DNA from: Mangrovicoccus ximenensis
GTDB lineage: Bacteria; Pseudomonadota; Alphaproteobacteria; Rhodobacterales; Rhodobacteraceae
Direction of reading: 5' to 3'
Assembly (NCBI RefSeq): GCF_003056725.1
Contig: NZ_QBKZ01000016.1
Span: 159,450 to 223,449, forward strand
Length of the DNA: 64,000 nt
Of this stretch, positions 1 to 8,765 are shown in pieces. Below the pieces are notes generated by a model. That model did not search any database, was not told the origin of the DNA, and saw only the letters and a list, made by a program, of their open reading frames with translations. Within the stretch, counting starts at the first letter, position 1, and each line of letters opens with the position of its first letter. The translations under genes were made by a program, and so were the position numbers.

Positions 1-452
1 GGGCTGAACATGGCCCGCAGGTCGAGTTCCCGGTCGGCGATCTCGACCATGCGCTGCGACTGGATGAACTGGTAGAGCACGTCCGCATCCGGCGTGGTCC
101 CCGTCCCGCCGCCGAGCGCCGAGAGCCCGAAGGCGGTCTCGATCGACGAGGAGGTGTCCTCGCGGTGGACGAAGAAGGCCGAGTTCGAGGCGTAGCGGTC
201 CTGCGCATGCTCGAAGAGGTAGTAGAACGCGGCCGCGGTAGGCAGCACCACCATGAACAGGAAGGTGTAGAACAGGTAGCGGTGGCGATGGCGCAGCCGC
301 GCCCGCGGCACCGGATCGAGGCTGACGCGGCTCAGCGGCGGCTTGCGGCCTCCGCCCCCGCCGCCCTTGACATCGCCCGGCCGATCGCGGCTTCCTCCAT
401 GTGAGGTTTTCCAACGCGGATCACCGGACCGCCCGGCACCCCGGCCGGTCAC
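1..452 (-). CDS. KpsE/BexC/CtrB-like capsule polysaccharide export inner-membrane protein (N-terminal part)
   Basis: The reverse strand encodes about 150 residues that run off the left edge. After a glycine- and arginine-rich cytoplasmic stretch there is one membrane segment (core FYTFLFMVVLPTAAAFYYLF), then a periplasmic start with a DRYAS motif and DADVLYQFIQSQRM. This order and these motifs fit the polysaccharide co-polymerase family (KpsE, BexC, CtrB), which links the capsule ABC exporter to the outer-membrane channel. The start is uncertain: I used a GTG at 452 because no ATG lies in frame upstream of the membrane segment. Family assignment is from recall of the motifs; the rest of the gene lies outside the window. 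Confidence 0.7.
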   Translation of the reverse strand, partial: MTGRGAGRSGDPRWKTSHGGSRDRPGDVKGGGGGGRKPPLSRVSLDPVPRARLRHRHRYLFYTFLFMVVLPTAAAFYYLFEHAQDRYASNSAFFVHREDTSSSIETAFGLSALGGGTGTTPDADVLYQFIQSQRMVEIADRELDLRAMFS

Positions 453-762
453 CGACGCATCGAAAAACCTTAAACAAGGAAGACCGATCAACCCTTTGAC
501 TTTCCGAGGCCAGCCCGCGCGAACACGCCAATTTCCGGTTTCCATCTGTCGAAGTTCGGGGGGATGCGCTTGCCATTTGGTGGTCTTGTAGGTCGGCTTC
601 GACGGTCTGCTCATCGCCGCCCGCTATCATGTTGGATTCGCGCAGAGAATCCGCAGCCGCATTTACGCAACACGGTCGCAGCACGGCTTTCGGACGTGGT
701 CTTCGTGGCGCGCTGGGTCGAGAACCTTACTATCAGACATCCAATGAAGCATGAGCCGGGTT
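453..762. other. Intergenic region without a recognised gene
   Basis: This stretch lies between the coaBC stop and the capsule-export start, both on the reverse strand. Short reading frames here have no recognisable domain. I see no convincing promoter, terminator or RNA gene. Confidence 0.5.
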
Positions 763-1977
763 TCACTGCGGTGGTTCATCTCCGTCCAGCGCGTCGGCGA
801 TGCGAAGCGCCAGGCGGCGGGCGACGGAGTCCTTGCCCATGCGCGGCCAGTCCTCGGCGCCTGCGGCGGTGATCAGCGTCACCGCGTTTTCGGTGCCGCC
901 CATGATGCCGGTGGAAGGCGAGACGTCGTTGGCGAGGATCCAGTCGCACCCCTTGCGCAGCCGCTTGGCCGTGGCATGGGACACCACGTCGTCGGTCTCC
1001 GCAGCGAAACCGACCACCAGCCGGGGACGGTCCTCGGCCAGCTGCGAAACCGTTTTCAGGATGTCCGGGTTCTCGGCGAAGCTCAGCGCCGGGGCGCGGC
1101 CGGAGCCATCCTTCTTCATCTTCGAGCTGCTGGCATTCTCGACCCGCCAATCGGCCACCGCGGCGGCGAAGACCGCGGCATCGGCGGGAAGCGCGGCCAG
1201 GGCGGCATCGCGCATTTCGCGCGCGGTTTCGACGCGGATCGTTTCGACCATGTGCGGGGGCGGGACTTCGCCCGGCCCGGTCACGAAGCGCACATGGGCG
1301 CCGAGTCCCGCCAGCGCCGCGGCAATCGCGACACCCTGCGCGCCGGAAGACCGGTTGGCGATGTAGCGCACCGGGTCGATCGGCTCATGGGTCGGCCCCG
1401 ACGTGACCAGCACGGTCTTGCCCGCAAGCGGCTTCGGTCCGAGCGCGTCGGAGATCGCGGCGAGGATCGCGCCGGGCTCCGCCATCCGGCCGGGGCCGAA
1501 TTCGCCGCAGGCCATCTCGCCCGCGTCCGGTCCTGCCACGCGGATGCCGTCAGCCTCCAGCGCCGCGAGGTTGCGCTGCGTTGCGGGGTGCTCCCACATC
1601 CGGACATTCATGGCGGGCGCGATCAGCACGGGCGTATCGGTGGCCAGGAGCAGGGTCGTGGCCAGATCGTTGGCCATGCCATGGGCCATCCGCGCCATCA
1701 GGTTCGCCGTGGCCGGAGCCACGACCACCAGATCGGCCACCCGGCTGAGCTGGATGTGGCCCATCTCGGCTTCGGAGGTGAGGTCGAAAAGCTCGGAATG
1801 GACGGCTTCGCCGGCCAGCGCGGAAACCGAAAGCGGCGTCACGAATTCCGCTGCGGCGCCGGTCATCACGGGCGTCACGGCGGCGCCCGCCTTGCGGCAC
1901 AGCCGGATCAGCTCCAGCACCTTGTAGGCGGCGATGCCGCCGCCGATGATCAGGAGAATGCGCTTGCCTGCCAGCAT
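763..1977 (-). CDS. coaBC: Bifunctional phosphopantothenoylcysteine decarboxylase / phosphopantothenate-cysteine ligase
   Basis: Complete 404-residue CoaBC, which makes 4'-phosphopantetheine for coenzyme A by CTP-dependent coupling of cysteine followed by decarboxylation. The N-terminal flavin-dependent CoaC half has GGGIAAYK, the catalytic-histidine region EMGHIQLS, PAMNVRMW and ACGEFGPGRM. The CoaB half begins near residue 185 (VTSGPTHEPIDPVRYI) and contains FAAAVADWR and the lysine motif KMKKDG. The length is normal. Upstream there is an unusual leader hairpin, listed separately. The usual partner dut is not next to it; the next upstream sequence is a broken PAS gene and a ChaN-like fragment. 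Confidence 0.95.
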   Translation of the reverse strand: MLAGKRILLIIGGGIAAYKVLELIRLCRKAGAAVTPVMTGAAAEFVTPLSVSALAGEAVHSELFDLTSEAEMGHIQLSRVADLVVVAPATANLMARMAHGMANDLATTLLLATDTPVLIAPAMNVRMWEHPATQRNLAALEADGIRVAGPDAGEMACGEFGPGRMAEPGAILAAISDALGPKPLAGKTVLVTSGPTHEPIDPVRYIANRSSGAQGVAIAAALAGLGAHVRFVTGPGEVPPPHMVETIRVETAREMRDAALAALPADAAVFAAAVADWRVENASSSKMKKDGSGRAPALSFAENPDILKTVSQLAEDRPRLVVGFAAETDDVVSHATAKRLRKGCDWILANDVSPSTGIMGGTENAVTLITAAGAEDWPRMGKDSVARRLALRIADALDGDEPPQ

Positions 1978-1988
1978 CTTGAGAATGT

Positions 1989-2012
1989 CCCCCGGGAGTT
2001 GGTTCCCGGGGG
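1989..2012 (-). promoter_or_regulatory. Perfect 9-bp hairpin just before the coaBC start
   Basis: The arms CCCCCGGGA (1989-1997) and TCCCGGGGG (2004-2012) pair perfectly around a 6-nt loop. On the coding strand the 3' arm supplies the only purine-rich run (GGGGGA), ending about 11 nt before the ATG at 1977. The hairpin could therefore hide the ribosome-binding site of coaBC. No T-run follows on either side, so a terminator is unlikely. A regulatory role is inference. Confidence 0.45.
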
Positions 2013-2179
2013 CATCTAAGGGCAGGACGGAGCCGGATACAATGGCCGCCTCTGCCGCGGATACTCGTCAGGAGTGACTCCGCAGAGCCTCTCCACACTC
2101 GTTACAGGTAGTATGGTAGGGTAAGGTGTCTCTAAGTCACCACTTCAGATTGCATATCGGAATTGCATATTTTGCATAC

Positions 2180-2440
2180 CTACTGGAAGGCGGCGCAGGG
2201 GTCGTCCCGTGGCGCCGGGTCCGTGGCGATCTGCTGGTCGAAGCGGTCCGAGGGCTCCTCCGCGCCCTTTTCGGATAGCGCGATGGCCGCCACTCGGAGC
2301 TCCGGCGCTGCGCTCGCCAGTGCGGCGGGGATGCCCCAGTCCCTGCGCACATGGCCCCGTCCGGCAATCACCACGACCGGCGGCCCGTAGCGGTCCAGCG
2401 CCTCGAGGGCGGTCCGGGCGAAGGCCGACGCGGAGCGGTC
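2180..2440 (-). pseudogene. C-terminal fragment of a ChaN-like (haem/iron-uptake lipoprotein) protein
   Basis: About 85 residues, ending in a stop at 2180, contain LEALDRYGPPVVVIAGRGHV followed by RRDWGIPAAL. This matches the last conserved block of the ChaN/Tiki-like family, where the GxGHxxxDxGVP segment is diagnostic. The N-terminal two thirds are missing: upstream near 2440-2460 the sequence changes frame and becomes a PAS sensor gene. No start codon is available, so it is a remnant. Confidence 0.6.
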
Positions 2441-2459
2441 CGCCCGGCCCGGCCTCGAC

Positions 2460-3275
2460 GCCCAGCAGGGCGCCGGGGAGGTTGTCCGCCAGCGCCGCGA
2501 GCTGCGCGACCGCCCGGTCCCGGTCATCTTCGGCATGGCGCTGCGCGGTGACATCCCGGAAGATTCCGGCAATGCGGACCACCTCGCCGCGTTCCCAGAC
2601 CGGCTCTCCATAGCTGCAAACCCGGCGCAGCCGGCCATCTGCCGCCCGCAGCCGCGTCTCGATCTCGAAGGGCTCGCCATCGCGGACCGCCCGGTCGAGG
2701 AGCCGCTGAAGCTCGGCGCGCTCTGCCGGATCGGCGTGAAATTCCAGCGCCCCGGCCAGATCCGGGGCGGCCCCCTGCGGCAGGCCATGCAGCGAAAAGA
2801 CCCGGTCCGACCAGCGCAGCACGCCATCGGCGGGGGCGTAGGTCCAGGCCCCGATCCCGGACAAGGCCTCGATCTGTTCGAGCCAGGCCAGCCGCGCCTC
2901 GGCCCCGCGCAGCTTCTCCGACAGCGCGCGTTCATGGCGCAGCCGGTCCGCGGCAGGCAGGAACGCCAACCAGGCGGTGCCGCTTTCGGACGCGAATGTC
3001 CCGCACAGGAGGACGTCGACCGGCGGATCGGCGGCAATGGCAAGCGCCGTGGCCCCGACGCTGCCGGCCACCAGGAGCTGCGGCAGGATGAAGGTCCGGA
3101 AATAGAGGCGCCCGCCGCCCTGGAAAAGCCCGTCAAGGGCACGCCCGGCCAGCTCGTCCGGGCTGCAGCCGGCCCAGTCCGCGAACCGGACGCTGGCCGA
3201 AAGGATCGTGCCCGCCGCATCGGTGGAAACCAGCGCGCAGGGGGCTTGGGGCGGCAGGTCGGCGGCAGCAGTCAT
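2460..3275 (-). CDS. PAS-domain sensor protein, C-terminus lost
   Basis: About 270 residues with two PAS-type modules. The first is near residues 10-115. The second is near 145-255 and ends in the PAC-like sequence VVRIAGIFRDVTAQ. A short helical linker follows (residues 255-270), after which the sequence joins the ChaN-like fragment in another frame, so the output domain (kinase, GGDEF or phosphatase) is gone. The ATG at 3275 overlaps the stop of the RsbQ-like hydrolase gene (ATGA), so the two are translationally coupled. In Bacillus RsbQ works with the PAS phosphatase RsbP; an analogous energy-stress pair is inferred here. Confidence 0.7.
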
Positions 3276-4141
3276 CCTCCGGTCCCGGTCACCTCCGGCC
3301 GGCCCGACGCTTCTGCGGGCCCGAGAATGTCCGCGAGCAGCGCCACGAGCTCCGCCGGATGGGTGACATGCGGGCAATGCCCCGTGGCCTGCATCCGGTG
3401 CAGCGTGCTCTGCGGCAGGTTCTCGTGGACATGGCGCACCGCGGCCTCCGGCGAGATCAGGTCGTCGCGGGTCTGCACCACATGGACCGGCACCGGCACC
3501 TCGCCGAGGATCGCGCGGCAGTCGGACATCATCGTGGTGCGCGCGAAGATGCTGGCGATTTCGGGGTCGTTGCGGCTGAGCGTCCGGGAAAAGCCGCGGG
3601 TCACCTCGGCCTCGATCGGCTGACCGGTGGCCAGCGGCGCGAAACTGTTGGCCCAGCCGACGAAATTGGCCTCGAGGCAGGACAGCAGCTCTTCGACCGC
3701 CTCGCGCTCGAACCCTCCGTCATAGCCCTCCTTGTTGAGATAGCAGGCCGAGGGGCCGATCATGACGAGCTGGCGGAAGAGCTCCGGCTGCCGGATCGAG
3801 GCCAGCGCCCCGATCATCGAGCTAACCGAATGGGCCACCAGATGGACCGGACCGAGCGCCAGCGCCTGCAGGAGCGAGACGAGGTCCTCGGCATAGCCAT
3901 CGAGCCGCGCGTGCCTGTGGCGGTCGTAGAGCGTCCGGTCGGCCTGTCCGCAGCCAGCATGGTCGAACAGCACGACGCGCCAGCGGCCGGCGAAGGCGGG
4001 CGCGACATCCTTCCAGATGTGCTGGTCACAGCCGAAGCCATGGGCGAAGACCACGGTTCCGGAACGGTCCGTGCCTCCGGCGATCGTGGCATTCCAGCGC
4101 CGCGCGGCGTCTTCCTGCTGCATCAGGCGCGCATTTTCCAT
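3272..4141 (-). CDS. RsbQ-like alpha/beta hydrolase
   Basis: A complete 289-residue alpha/beta hydrolase. The nucleophile elbow is HSVSSMIG near residue 103, in place of the HSVGALIG I recall for Bacillus RsbQ. GFGCDQHIWKDVAPAF, MIGPSACYLN and the final catalytic histidine in ATGHCPHVTHP closely follow RsbQ. RsbQ hydrolyses or releases a small ligand for the PAS domain of its partner and is needed for the energy-stress response. The downstream PAS gene overlaps by 4 nt, which supports the pairing. The signalling target is unknown because the partner is truncated. Confidence 0.82.
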   Translation of the reverse strand: MENARLMQQEDAARRWNATIAGGTDRSGTVVFAHGFGCDQHIWKDVAPAFAGRWRVVLFDHAGCGQADRTLYDRHRHARLDGYAEDLVSLLQALALGPVHLVAHSVSSMIGALASIRQPELFRQLVMIGPSACYLNKEGYDGGFEREAVEELLSCLEANFVGWANSFAPLATGQPIEAEVTRGFSRTLSRNDPEIASIFARTTMMSDCRAILGEVPVPVHVVQTRDDLISPEAAVRHVHENLPQSTLHRMQATGHCPHVTHPAELVALLADILGPAEASGRPEVTGTGG

Positions 4142-4352
4142 CCGTCCAGTGCCCCCGGCGATATCCTAGCCGACATGGCCGGAGAATTTGCGGCCAGAGG
4201 ATTAAAATTCGGAAAATGCTTCAGCCATGAATCATTTCCCCGGGGTCCGGAGCGGCAGGGGCGCGGAAAACGCCTGCGGCGGCATCCGGCTTCACCTTAT
4301 CGCAGGACCTCGCGGATATCCGTGACGGACCGGGACGAGGAGGCCGGTCGAG

Positions 4353-4525
4353 ATGTGCGATCCGAACGCGGCATTCCGCCTAGCCGCCCTGCTGTCCGTC
4401 CTGGCCTGGTCCGGCCTGTCCGCCCTGGCCGGGCCGGTCATCACCGAACTGCCCGTGGCCGAACCGCCCGCGCGTTCGACTGCCTTGGTGCTGCTGCCGC
4501 CGGGCGGCTGGGCGGAGGCGCGGCC
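4353..4525 (+). pseudogene. N-terminal fragment of an unrecognised exported protein
   Basis: An ATG at 4353 behind a GAGGAGG-type site opens a frame with a signal peptide (FRLAALLSVLAWSGLSALAG), then about 30 residues including PITELPVAEPPARS-type low-complexity sequence. Near 4525 it continues, out of frame, into the end of the T6SS tagH gene. I do not recognise the family. Confidence 0.4.
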
Positions 4526-4527
4526 CC

Positions 4528-5130
4528 GACGGGGACGCGGCGCTGCGGGCCTTCCTCGAAGGGGCGGGCATGGACGCCGCGGCCATCCCGGGCGCGGACG
4601 CTCCGGCGGTGATGGGGCGGGTCGGGCGGGTGTTCCGCAGCCTCGTCGAAGGCCTGCGCGAGACGCTGATGGCGCGCACCATGCTGAAGAGCGAGTTCCG
4701 CATCGAGACCACGATGATCGCTGCCAAGGGCAACAACCCGCTGAAATTCTCGGTCACGCCGGAGACCGCGGTCGAGGGGATGATCCGTCCCTCCCGCGGC
4801 TTCCTTGACCCGGAAGAGGCGGCGCGCGAGGCGATCGACGATCTCGCCGCCCACCAGGTCGCGATGGTCACCGGCATGGAGGCGGCGCTGAAGGGCGTTC
4901 TGGCCGAACTGTCGCCTGCGCAGCTCGAGGGCAAGATCGCCGCCTCGGGCGGGCTCGGCTCGATGTTCAAGGGAAAGAAGGCGCGGTACTGGGAGGCTTA
5001 CGAGCAGCTCTATGCCGGGATCGCCGGCCAGGCGGAGAGCGATTTCCACGACCTCTTCGCCCGGGAATTCGCGAAGGCCTACCAGGCGCAGCTGAGGCGG
5101 CTGAAAGAAGACAGGAGCGGGGGAAACTAG
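4528..5130 (+). CDS. tagH: TagH/VasC-type T6SS FHA-domain protein, C-terminal part
   Basis: About 200 residues ending directly before tssK. AALRAFLEGAGM, LVEGLRETLMARTMLKSEFR, NPLKFS, and the closing EAYEQLYAGI and FAREFAKAYQAQ are the conserved C-terminal domain of type VI secretion FHA proteins (TagH/ImpI). The FHA domain is missing: the 5' end joins an unrelated signal-peptide fragment at about 4525. The stop at 5130 abuts the tssK ATG at 5131, as in an operon. Confidence 0.8.
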   Translation, partial: DGDAALRAFLEGAGMDAAAIPGADAPAVMGRVGRVFRSLVEGLRETLMARTMLKSEFRIETTMIAAKGNNPLKFSVTPETAVEGMIRPSRGFLDPEEAAREAIDDLAAHQVAMVTGMEAALKGVLAELSPAQLEGKIAASGGLGSMFKGKKARYWEAYEQLYAGIAGQAESDFHDLFAREFAKAYQAQLRRLKEDRSGGN

Positions 5131-6471
5131 ATGTCCTGGGACAGCAGGGTTCTGTGGAGCGAGGGGCTGTTCCTGCAGCCGCAGCATTTCCAGCAGCAGG
5201 ACCGCCATACCGCGGCGCTGGTCGCCGGGCTGGCGCAGCGGATCGCGCCCTATGCCTGGGGGGTCTCGTCGGTCGAGATCGACCGCGAGGCGCTGAAGAT
5301 CGGCCAGGTCGCGGTGAAATCCTGCGCCGGGATAACCCCGGATGGCAGCCTGTTCCGCGTGCCCGATGCCGAGGACCATCCGCCGGCGCTGGATGTGCCC
5401 GCGCAGGTCAAGGATTGCATCGTCTACCTGACCGTGCCGTCGCGGCGCCAGGGCGCGATGGAGGTCGACATGTCGGGCGCGGAACTCAGCCCGGCGCGGC
5501 TGCGCCCCGGCGAGCAGCAGGTGACCGACACGATGGGCGCCTCGCGCGCGCCGGTGACGCTCGGGATCGGCAAGCTGCGGCTGCAATTCGGGCTGGCGGT
5601 CGACGACCTGTCCGACAAGGTCCGCATCCCGGTCGCGCGGATCATCGAGGTCCGCCCGGACAGCGAGGTGCTTCTGGACGGCAGCTTCGTGCCCTCGGTG
5701 ATGGATTGCCGCGCCTCCTCGGTGCTCTCGGGCTTCCTGACCGAACTCGAGGGGCTGCTGACCCACCGCATGACCGCACTGTCTGGACGGCTGAGCCAGT
5801 CGGGCACGGTGAAGGCCACCGCCGAAATCCAGGACTTCCTGCTCCTGCAGGCGATCAACCGCGCGCTGCCGGTGGTCCGGCATTTCACGCAGGTCGAGAA
5901 CCTGCACCCGGAGAGGCTCTATGCCTTCCTCGTCTCTCTGGCGGGAGAGCTGTCCACCTTCATGGCGCGCGACCGCCATCCGCCGCAATTCCTGGCCTAC
6001 CAGCATCACGACCTGACCGCCTGCTATGCCGCGGTGATCCGCGAGCTGCGCAGCTATCTGTCGGCGGTGCTCGAGGCCAATGCGGTCTCGATCCCGCTCG
6101 ATCCGCGCAAATACGGCATCTCGGTCGGGCTGATCGCCGACCGCAAGCTGATCGGCGCGGCGGGCTTCGTTCTGTCGGTCGGGGCCGACATGGCCGAGGA
6201 GACGCTGCGGCGGCATTTCGCGGGCCAGGCCAAGATCGGCCCGGTCGAGGAGATCCGCACGCTGGTCAATTCCGCGCTGCCGGGGATCGAGCTGACGGCG
6301 CTGCCGGTGGTGCCGCGCCAGATCCCCTACGAGGCGGGGCGGGTCTATTTCCAGCTCGACGCGGCCAGTCCCTACTGGGGCAAGATGACGACCTCGGGGG
6401 GCATCGCGGTGCATGTCTCGGGCGAATATCCGGGGCTGAACATGGAACTTTGGGCGATCCGGCAGGGCTAG
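5131..6471 (+). CDS. tssK: Type VI secretion system baseplate subunit TssK
   Basis: A complete 446-residue TssK (VasE/ImpJ). The N-terminus has LWSEGLFLQPQHFQQQDRH, the hallmark of the family, followed by ITPDGSLFRVPDAEDHPPA. The C-terminal head includes YGISVGLIADRKLIG and YPGLNMELWAIRQ. TssK links the baseplate wedge to the membrane complex TssJLM. It starts immediately after the tagH stop and is followed after 25 bp by the tssL start, the usual gene order. No other T6SS genes are present, so this locus cannot build a secretion system from this window alone. Confidence 0.95.
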   Translation: MSWDSRVLWSEGLFLQPQHFQQQDRHTAALVAGLAQRIAPYAWGVSSVEIDREALKIGQVAVKSCAGITPDGSLFRVPDAEDHPPALDVPAQVKDCIVYLTVPSRRQGAMEVDMSGAELSPARLRPGEQQVTDTMGASRAPVTLGIGKLRLQFGLAVDDLSDKVRIPVARIIEVRPDSEVLLDGSFVPSVMDCRASSVLSGFLTELEGLLTHRMTALSGRLSQSGTVKATAEIQDFLLLQAINRALPVVRHFTQVENLHPERLYAFLVSLAGELSTFMARDRHPPQFLAYQHHDLTACYAAVIRELRSYLSAVLEANAVSIPLDPRKYGISVGLIADRKLIGAAGFVLSVGADMAEETLRRHFAGQAKIGPVEEIRTLVNSALPGIELTALPVVPRQIPYEAGRVYFQLDAASPYWGKMTTSGGIAVHVSGEYPGLNMELWAIRQG

Positions 6472-6496
6472 GCCCGCGCGGAGGAGGGAGGCACAG

Positions 6497-6615
6497 ATGT
6501 CAGACGACGACCCGTTCGCGGAGCCCGGCGACGACCTCGACCGACGGTGATCCGCCCCAATCCGGGCGGCCGCCGCCCGTCGCTGGCGCCGCAGCATCCT
6601 TCGGCGCGCCCGTCC
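6497..6615 (+). pseudogene. tssL: N-terminal fragment of T6SS TssL with a frameshift
   Basis: An ATG at 6497 (GGAGGGAGG upstream) opens MSDDDPFAEPGDDLDR, then hits a TGA. One base more near 6541 would continue as TVIRPNPGGRRPSLAP, the proline-rich linker that begins TssL (DotU/OmpA-type) proteins. Soon after, near 6615, the sequence changes to an antisense LysR gene. The gene is therefore both frameshifted and truncated. Confidence 0.65.
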
Positions 6616-6619
6616 CCGG

Positions 6620-7104
6620 AGCCGCGTGCGCACCGCGAAGCTGCCCGGCACCTGCTCGATCCCCGCCTCGCCGGTGACGAAGGCCATGTCGAGCGCGCCC
6701 GCCGAGACCTGGGCCATCAGCTCCATGTTCGAGCCGACGTGGAACTCGGCCACCAGCTCGGGCAGCGCCTCGGCCAGCTCGCGGCGCAGCACCGCCCCCC
6801 AGGTCAGTGCGGCCGGGCCGACAATGCCGATGGCGAAGCGGCTCCGGTGCTTCTGCGCCAGCCGCGCCAGCATCGCCTCCTGCATGTTCATGAAGCGCTC
6901 GGCGAATTCGGCGACCTCGTGGCCCGGCCCGGTCAGGCAGAACCGCGCCGCGTCGCGGTCGATCAGCTTGACGCCGAATTCCTCCTCGAGTCCGCCGATC
7001 CGCGCCGAAACGGCCGGCTGGGTCAGGCCGATCCGGTCCGCCACCGCCTGGAAGGAGCGGAGCCGGGTCAGCCAGTAGAACGCCTCGAGCTGCTTGAAGT
7101 TCAT
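6620..7104 (-). CDS. LysR-family transcriptional regulator, C-terminus missing
   Basis: About 160 residues: the winged-helix HTH (MNFKQLEAFYWLTRLRSF, then LTQPAVSARIGGLE) and the first part of the effector-binding domain (RFAIGIVGPAALTWG). The frame ends near 6620 where T6SS-derived sequence begins, so the effector domain is incomplete. It is divergent from the hydroxyacid dehydrogenase at 7218 and may once have controlled it. The ATG at 7104 is the conserved LysR start; an ATG 18 nt upstream is also possible. Confidence 0.8.
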
Positions 7105-7217
7105 CGCATGGCCCCCTGCCATAAAGCTTTTCTATCCGGCGCGCCAAAATTTCTGCTTTGACCGCCGGGGCGCCCGCGGGGAGAGTTCCCCGGAGTTTCG
7201 AAGTGAAAGGATCGCCC

Positions 7218-8150
7218 GTGACCGTCGCCGTCTATCTGCCCTCCGAGGAAAAGAGCCAGGACTGGTGCAACATGCTCGGAGAGCTGCTGCCCGGCTGGAA
7301 GGTGGAGCCGATGCATGCCGTCTCGGACCCCTCGGCCATCGAATACGGCGTCGTCTGGCGTCCGAAGACCGGCGACCTGGCGCAGTTCCCCAAGCTGAAG
7401 GCGATCGTCTCGATCGGAGCGGGCATCGACCACGTGCTGGCTGATGCCGCCCTGCCGCAGGACGTGCCGATCATCCGCACCGTGGGCACCGACCTGACCC
7501 AGCGGATGCGCGAATACGTGGCGCTGCACGTGCTGCGGCACCACCGCAACATGCCGGACATCCTGGCCAGCCAGGCGAAGTCCGAGTGGAACCAGATCGT
7601 CGTTCCCCCCGCCACCCGCCGCAAGGTCGGCGTCATGGGCCTGGGAAATCTCGGCAAGGTCGCGGCACAGACGCTCGCGGGTCTCGGCTTCGACACCCAT
7701 GGCTGGGCGCGCAGCCCGCGCGAGGTCGGGGGCGTGACCTGCCATGCCGGGACCGAGGGCTTCGACGCCTTCCTCGAAGGCACCGAGATCCTCGTCAACC
7801 TGCTGCCGCTGACCGGCGAGACCCGCGGCATCCTGAACGCGTCGCTGTTCAACAAGCTCGCCCGCGGCGCCTGCGTGATCAATGCCGCGCGCGGCCCGCA
7901 TCTGGTGGACCAGGACCTGGTCGACGCGCTGGCCTCGGGGCAGGTCGCGCAGGCGACGCTGGATGTCTTCCATGTCGAGCCGCTGCCCTCGGACCACCCG
8001 TTCTGGAGCCATCCGCAGATCACCGTGACGCCGCATATCGCCTCGATGATCGACGCGCCGACCGGCGGGCAGATCATCGCGGCCAACCTCAGGCAGTTCG
8101 AGGCCGAGGGCAGCGTCCCCGACCTCGCCGATGCGCGCCGGGGCTACTGA
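7218..8150 (+). CDS. D-isomer-specific 2-hydroxyacid dehydrogenase (glyoxylate/hydroxypyruvate reductase A-like)
   Basis: A 310-residue NAD(P)H-dependent reductase. The nucleotide-binding motif is GVMGLGNLGKVAAQTL. The active-site arginine lies in INAARGPHLV, the glutamate in DVFHVEPLP and the histidine in ITVTPHIAS, in the expected order. The length and the lack of an extra substrate domain resemble GhrA, which reduces glyoxylate and hydroxypyruvate. I chose the GTG at 7218 because GAAAGGA lies 6 nt upstream. It is transcribed away from a truncated LysR gene, a likely former regulator. Confidence 0.85.
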   Translation: MTVAVYLPSEEKSQDWCNMLGELLPGWKVEPMHAVSDPSAIEYGVVWRPKTGDLAQFPKLKAIVSIGAGIDHVLADAALPQDVPIIRTVGTDLTQRMREYVALHVLRHHRNMPDILASQAKSEWNQIVVPPATRRKVGVMGLGNLGKVAAQTLAGLGFDTHGWARSPREVGGVTCHAGTEGFDAFLEGTEILVNLLPLTGETRGILNASLFNKLARGACVINAARGPHLVDQDLVDALASGQVAQATLDVFHVEPLPSDHPFWSHPQITVTPHIASMIDAPTGGQIIAANLRQFEAEGSVPDLADARRGY

Positions 8151-8155
8151 GCGTC

Positions 8156-8765
8156 TCACGCCGCGGCGAGCCCGCGGGGCTTCGGCGCGGCGACCTTGCC
8201 GAAGCGGTCGAGGCGGAACCGGGCGGGATTGACGCAGGGCGCGGTCCCGCTGGCCAGATCGGCCGCCAGCCGCCCTGCCCCCGGGCCGATGCCGAAGCCG
8301 TGGCCGGAATAGCCGGTCGAGAGCACGAGGCCCGGGATCGGCGTTTCCGAGATCACCGGCACGGCATCCGGCGTGACATCCATCATGCCGGCCCAGCTGT
8401 CCGCCGCCTCGATGGTGCCGCAATCCGGGAAGCGCTTCGCCCAGGCCTGCCGCGCCCGTGCCAGCAGACGTTCCGTCGGGGCCGGGTTCCAGATGCGCCA
8501 TTCCTCCGCTTCCATCGGCGACGGCCCGGAGGGATCCCAAGTCTTCGGCATCCGCGCCTCGTCGAAGAAGGTCCGGCCCAGCTCCAGCCCCAACTCGTGC
8601 CTTGTCTCGATCAGGCTCGGCAGGAAGCGGAAGAACATGCGGAAGCTGTCCGGCGTGATCTGCGCGGGCGATCCGCCGCGCCAGGCGAGGTTCAGCCCGC
8701 CGTCGAGCCGCGCCCGCACCCCGATGGCGCTGTCGCCGAGCGCCGTGGTCAGCCCGGGCGAGCCG
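8156..8765 (-). pseudogene. C-terminal half of a DAO-family FAD oxidoreductase, fused in frame to an ABC ATPase
   Basis: About 200 residues resembling the C-terminal half of glycine/D-amino-acid oxidases: LNLAWRGGSPAQITPDSF, a substrate-cap region and the FAD-contacting end STGYSGHGFGIGPGAGR. There is no FAD-binding N-terminus. Instead the frame continues upstream without a stop into the ABC transporter ATPase that starts at 9580. As written, one 474-residue hybrid would be made, almost certainly non-functional as an oxidase. Confidence 0.7.

Noticed and set aside
4441..7122. An 893-codon reverse frame including LysR
   Set aside because: Beyond the LysR N-terminus it is the antisense of tssK and tagH and has shadow-like composition (His, Arg, Gln rich).
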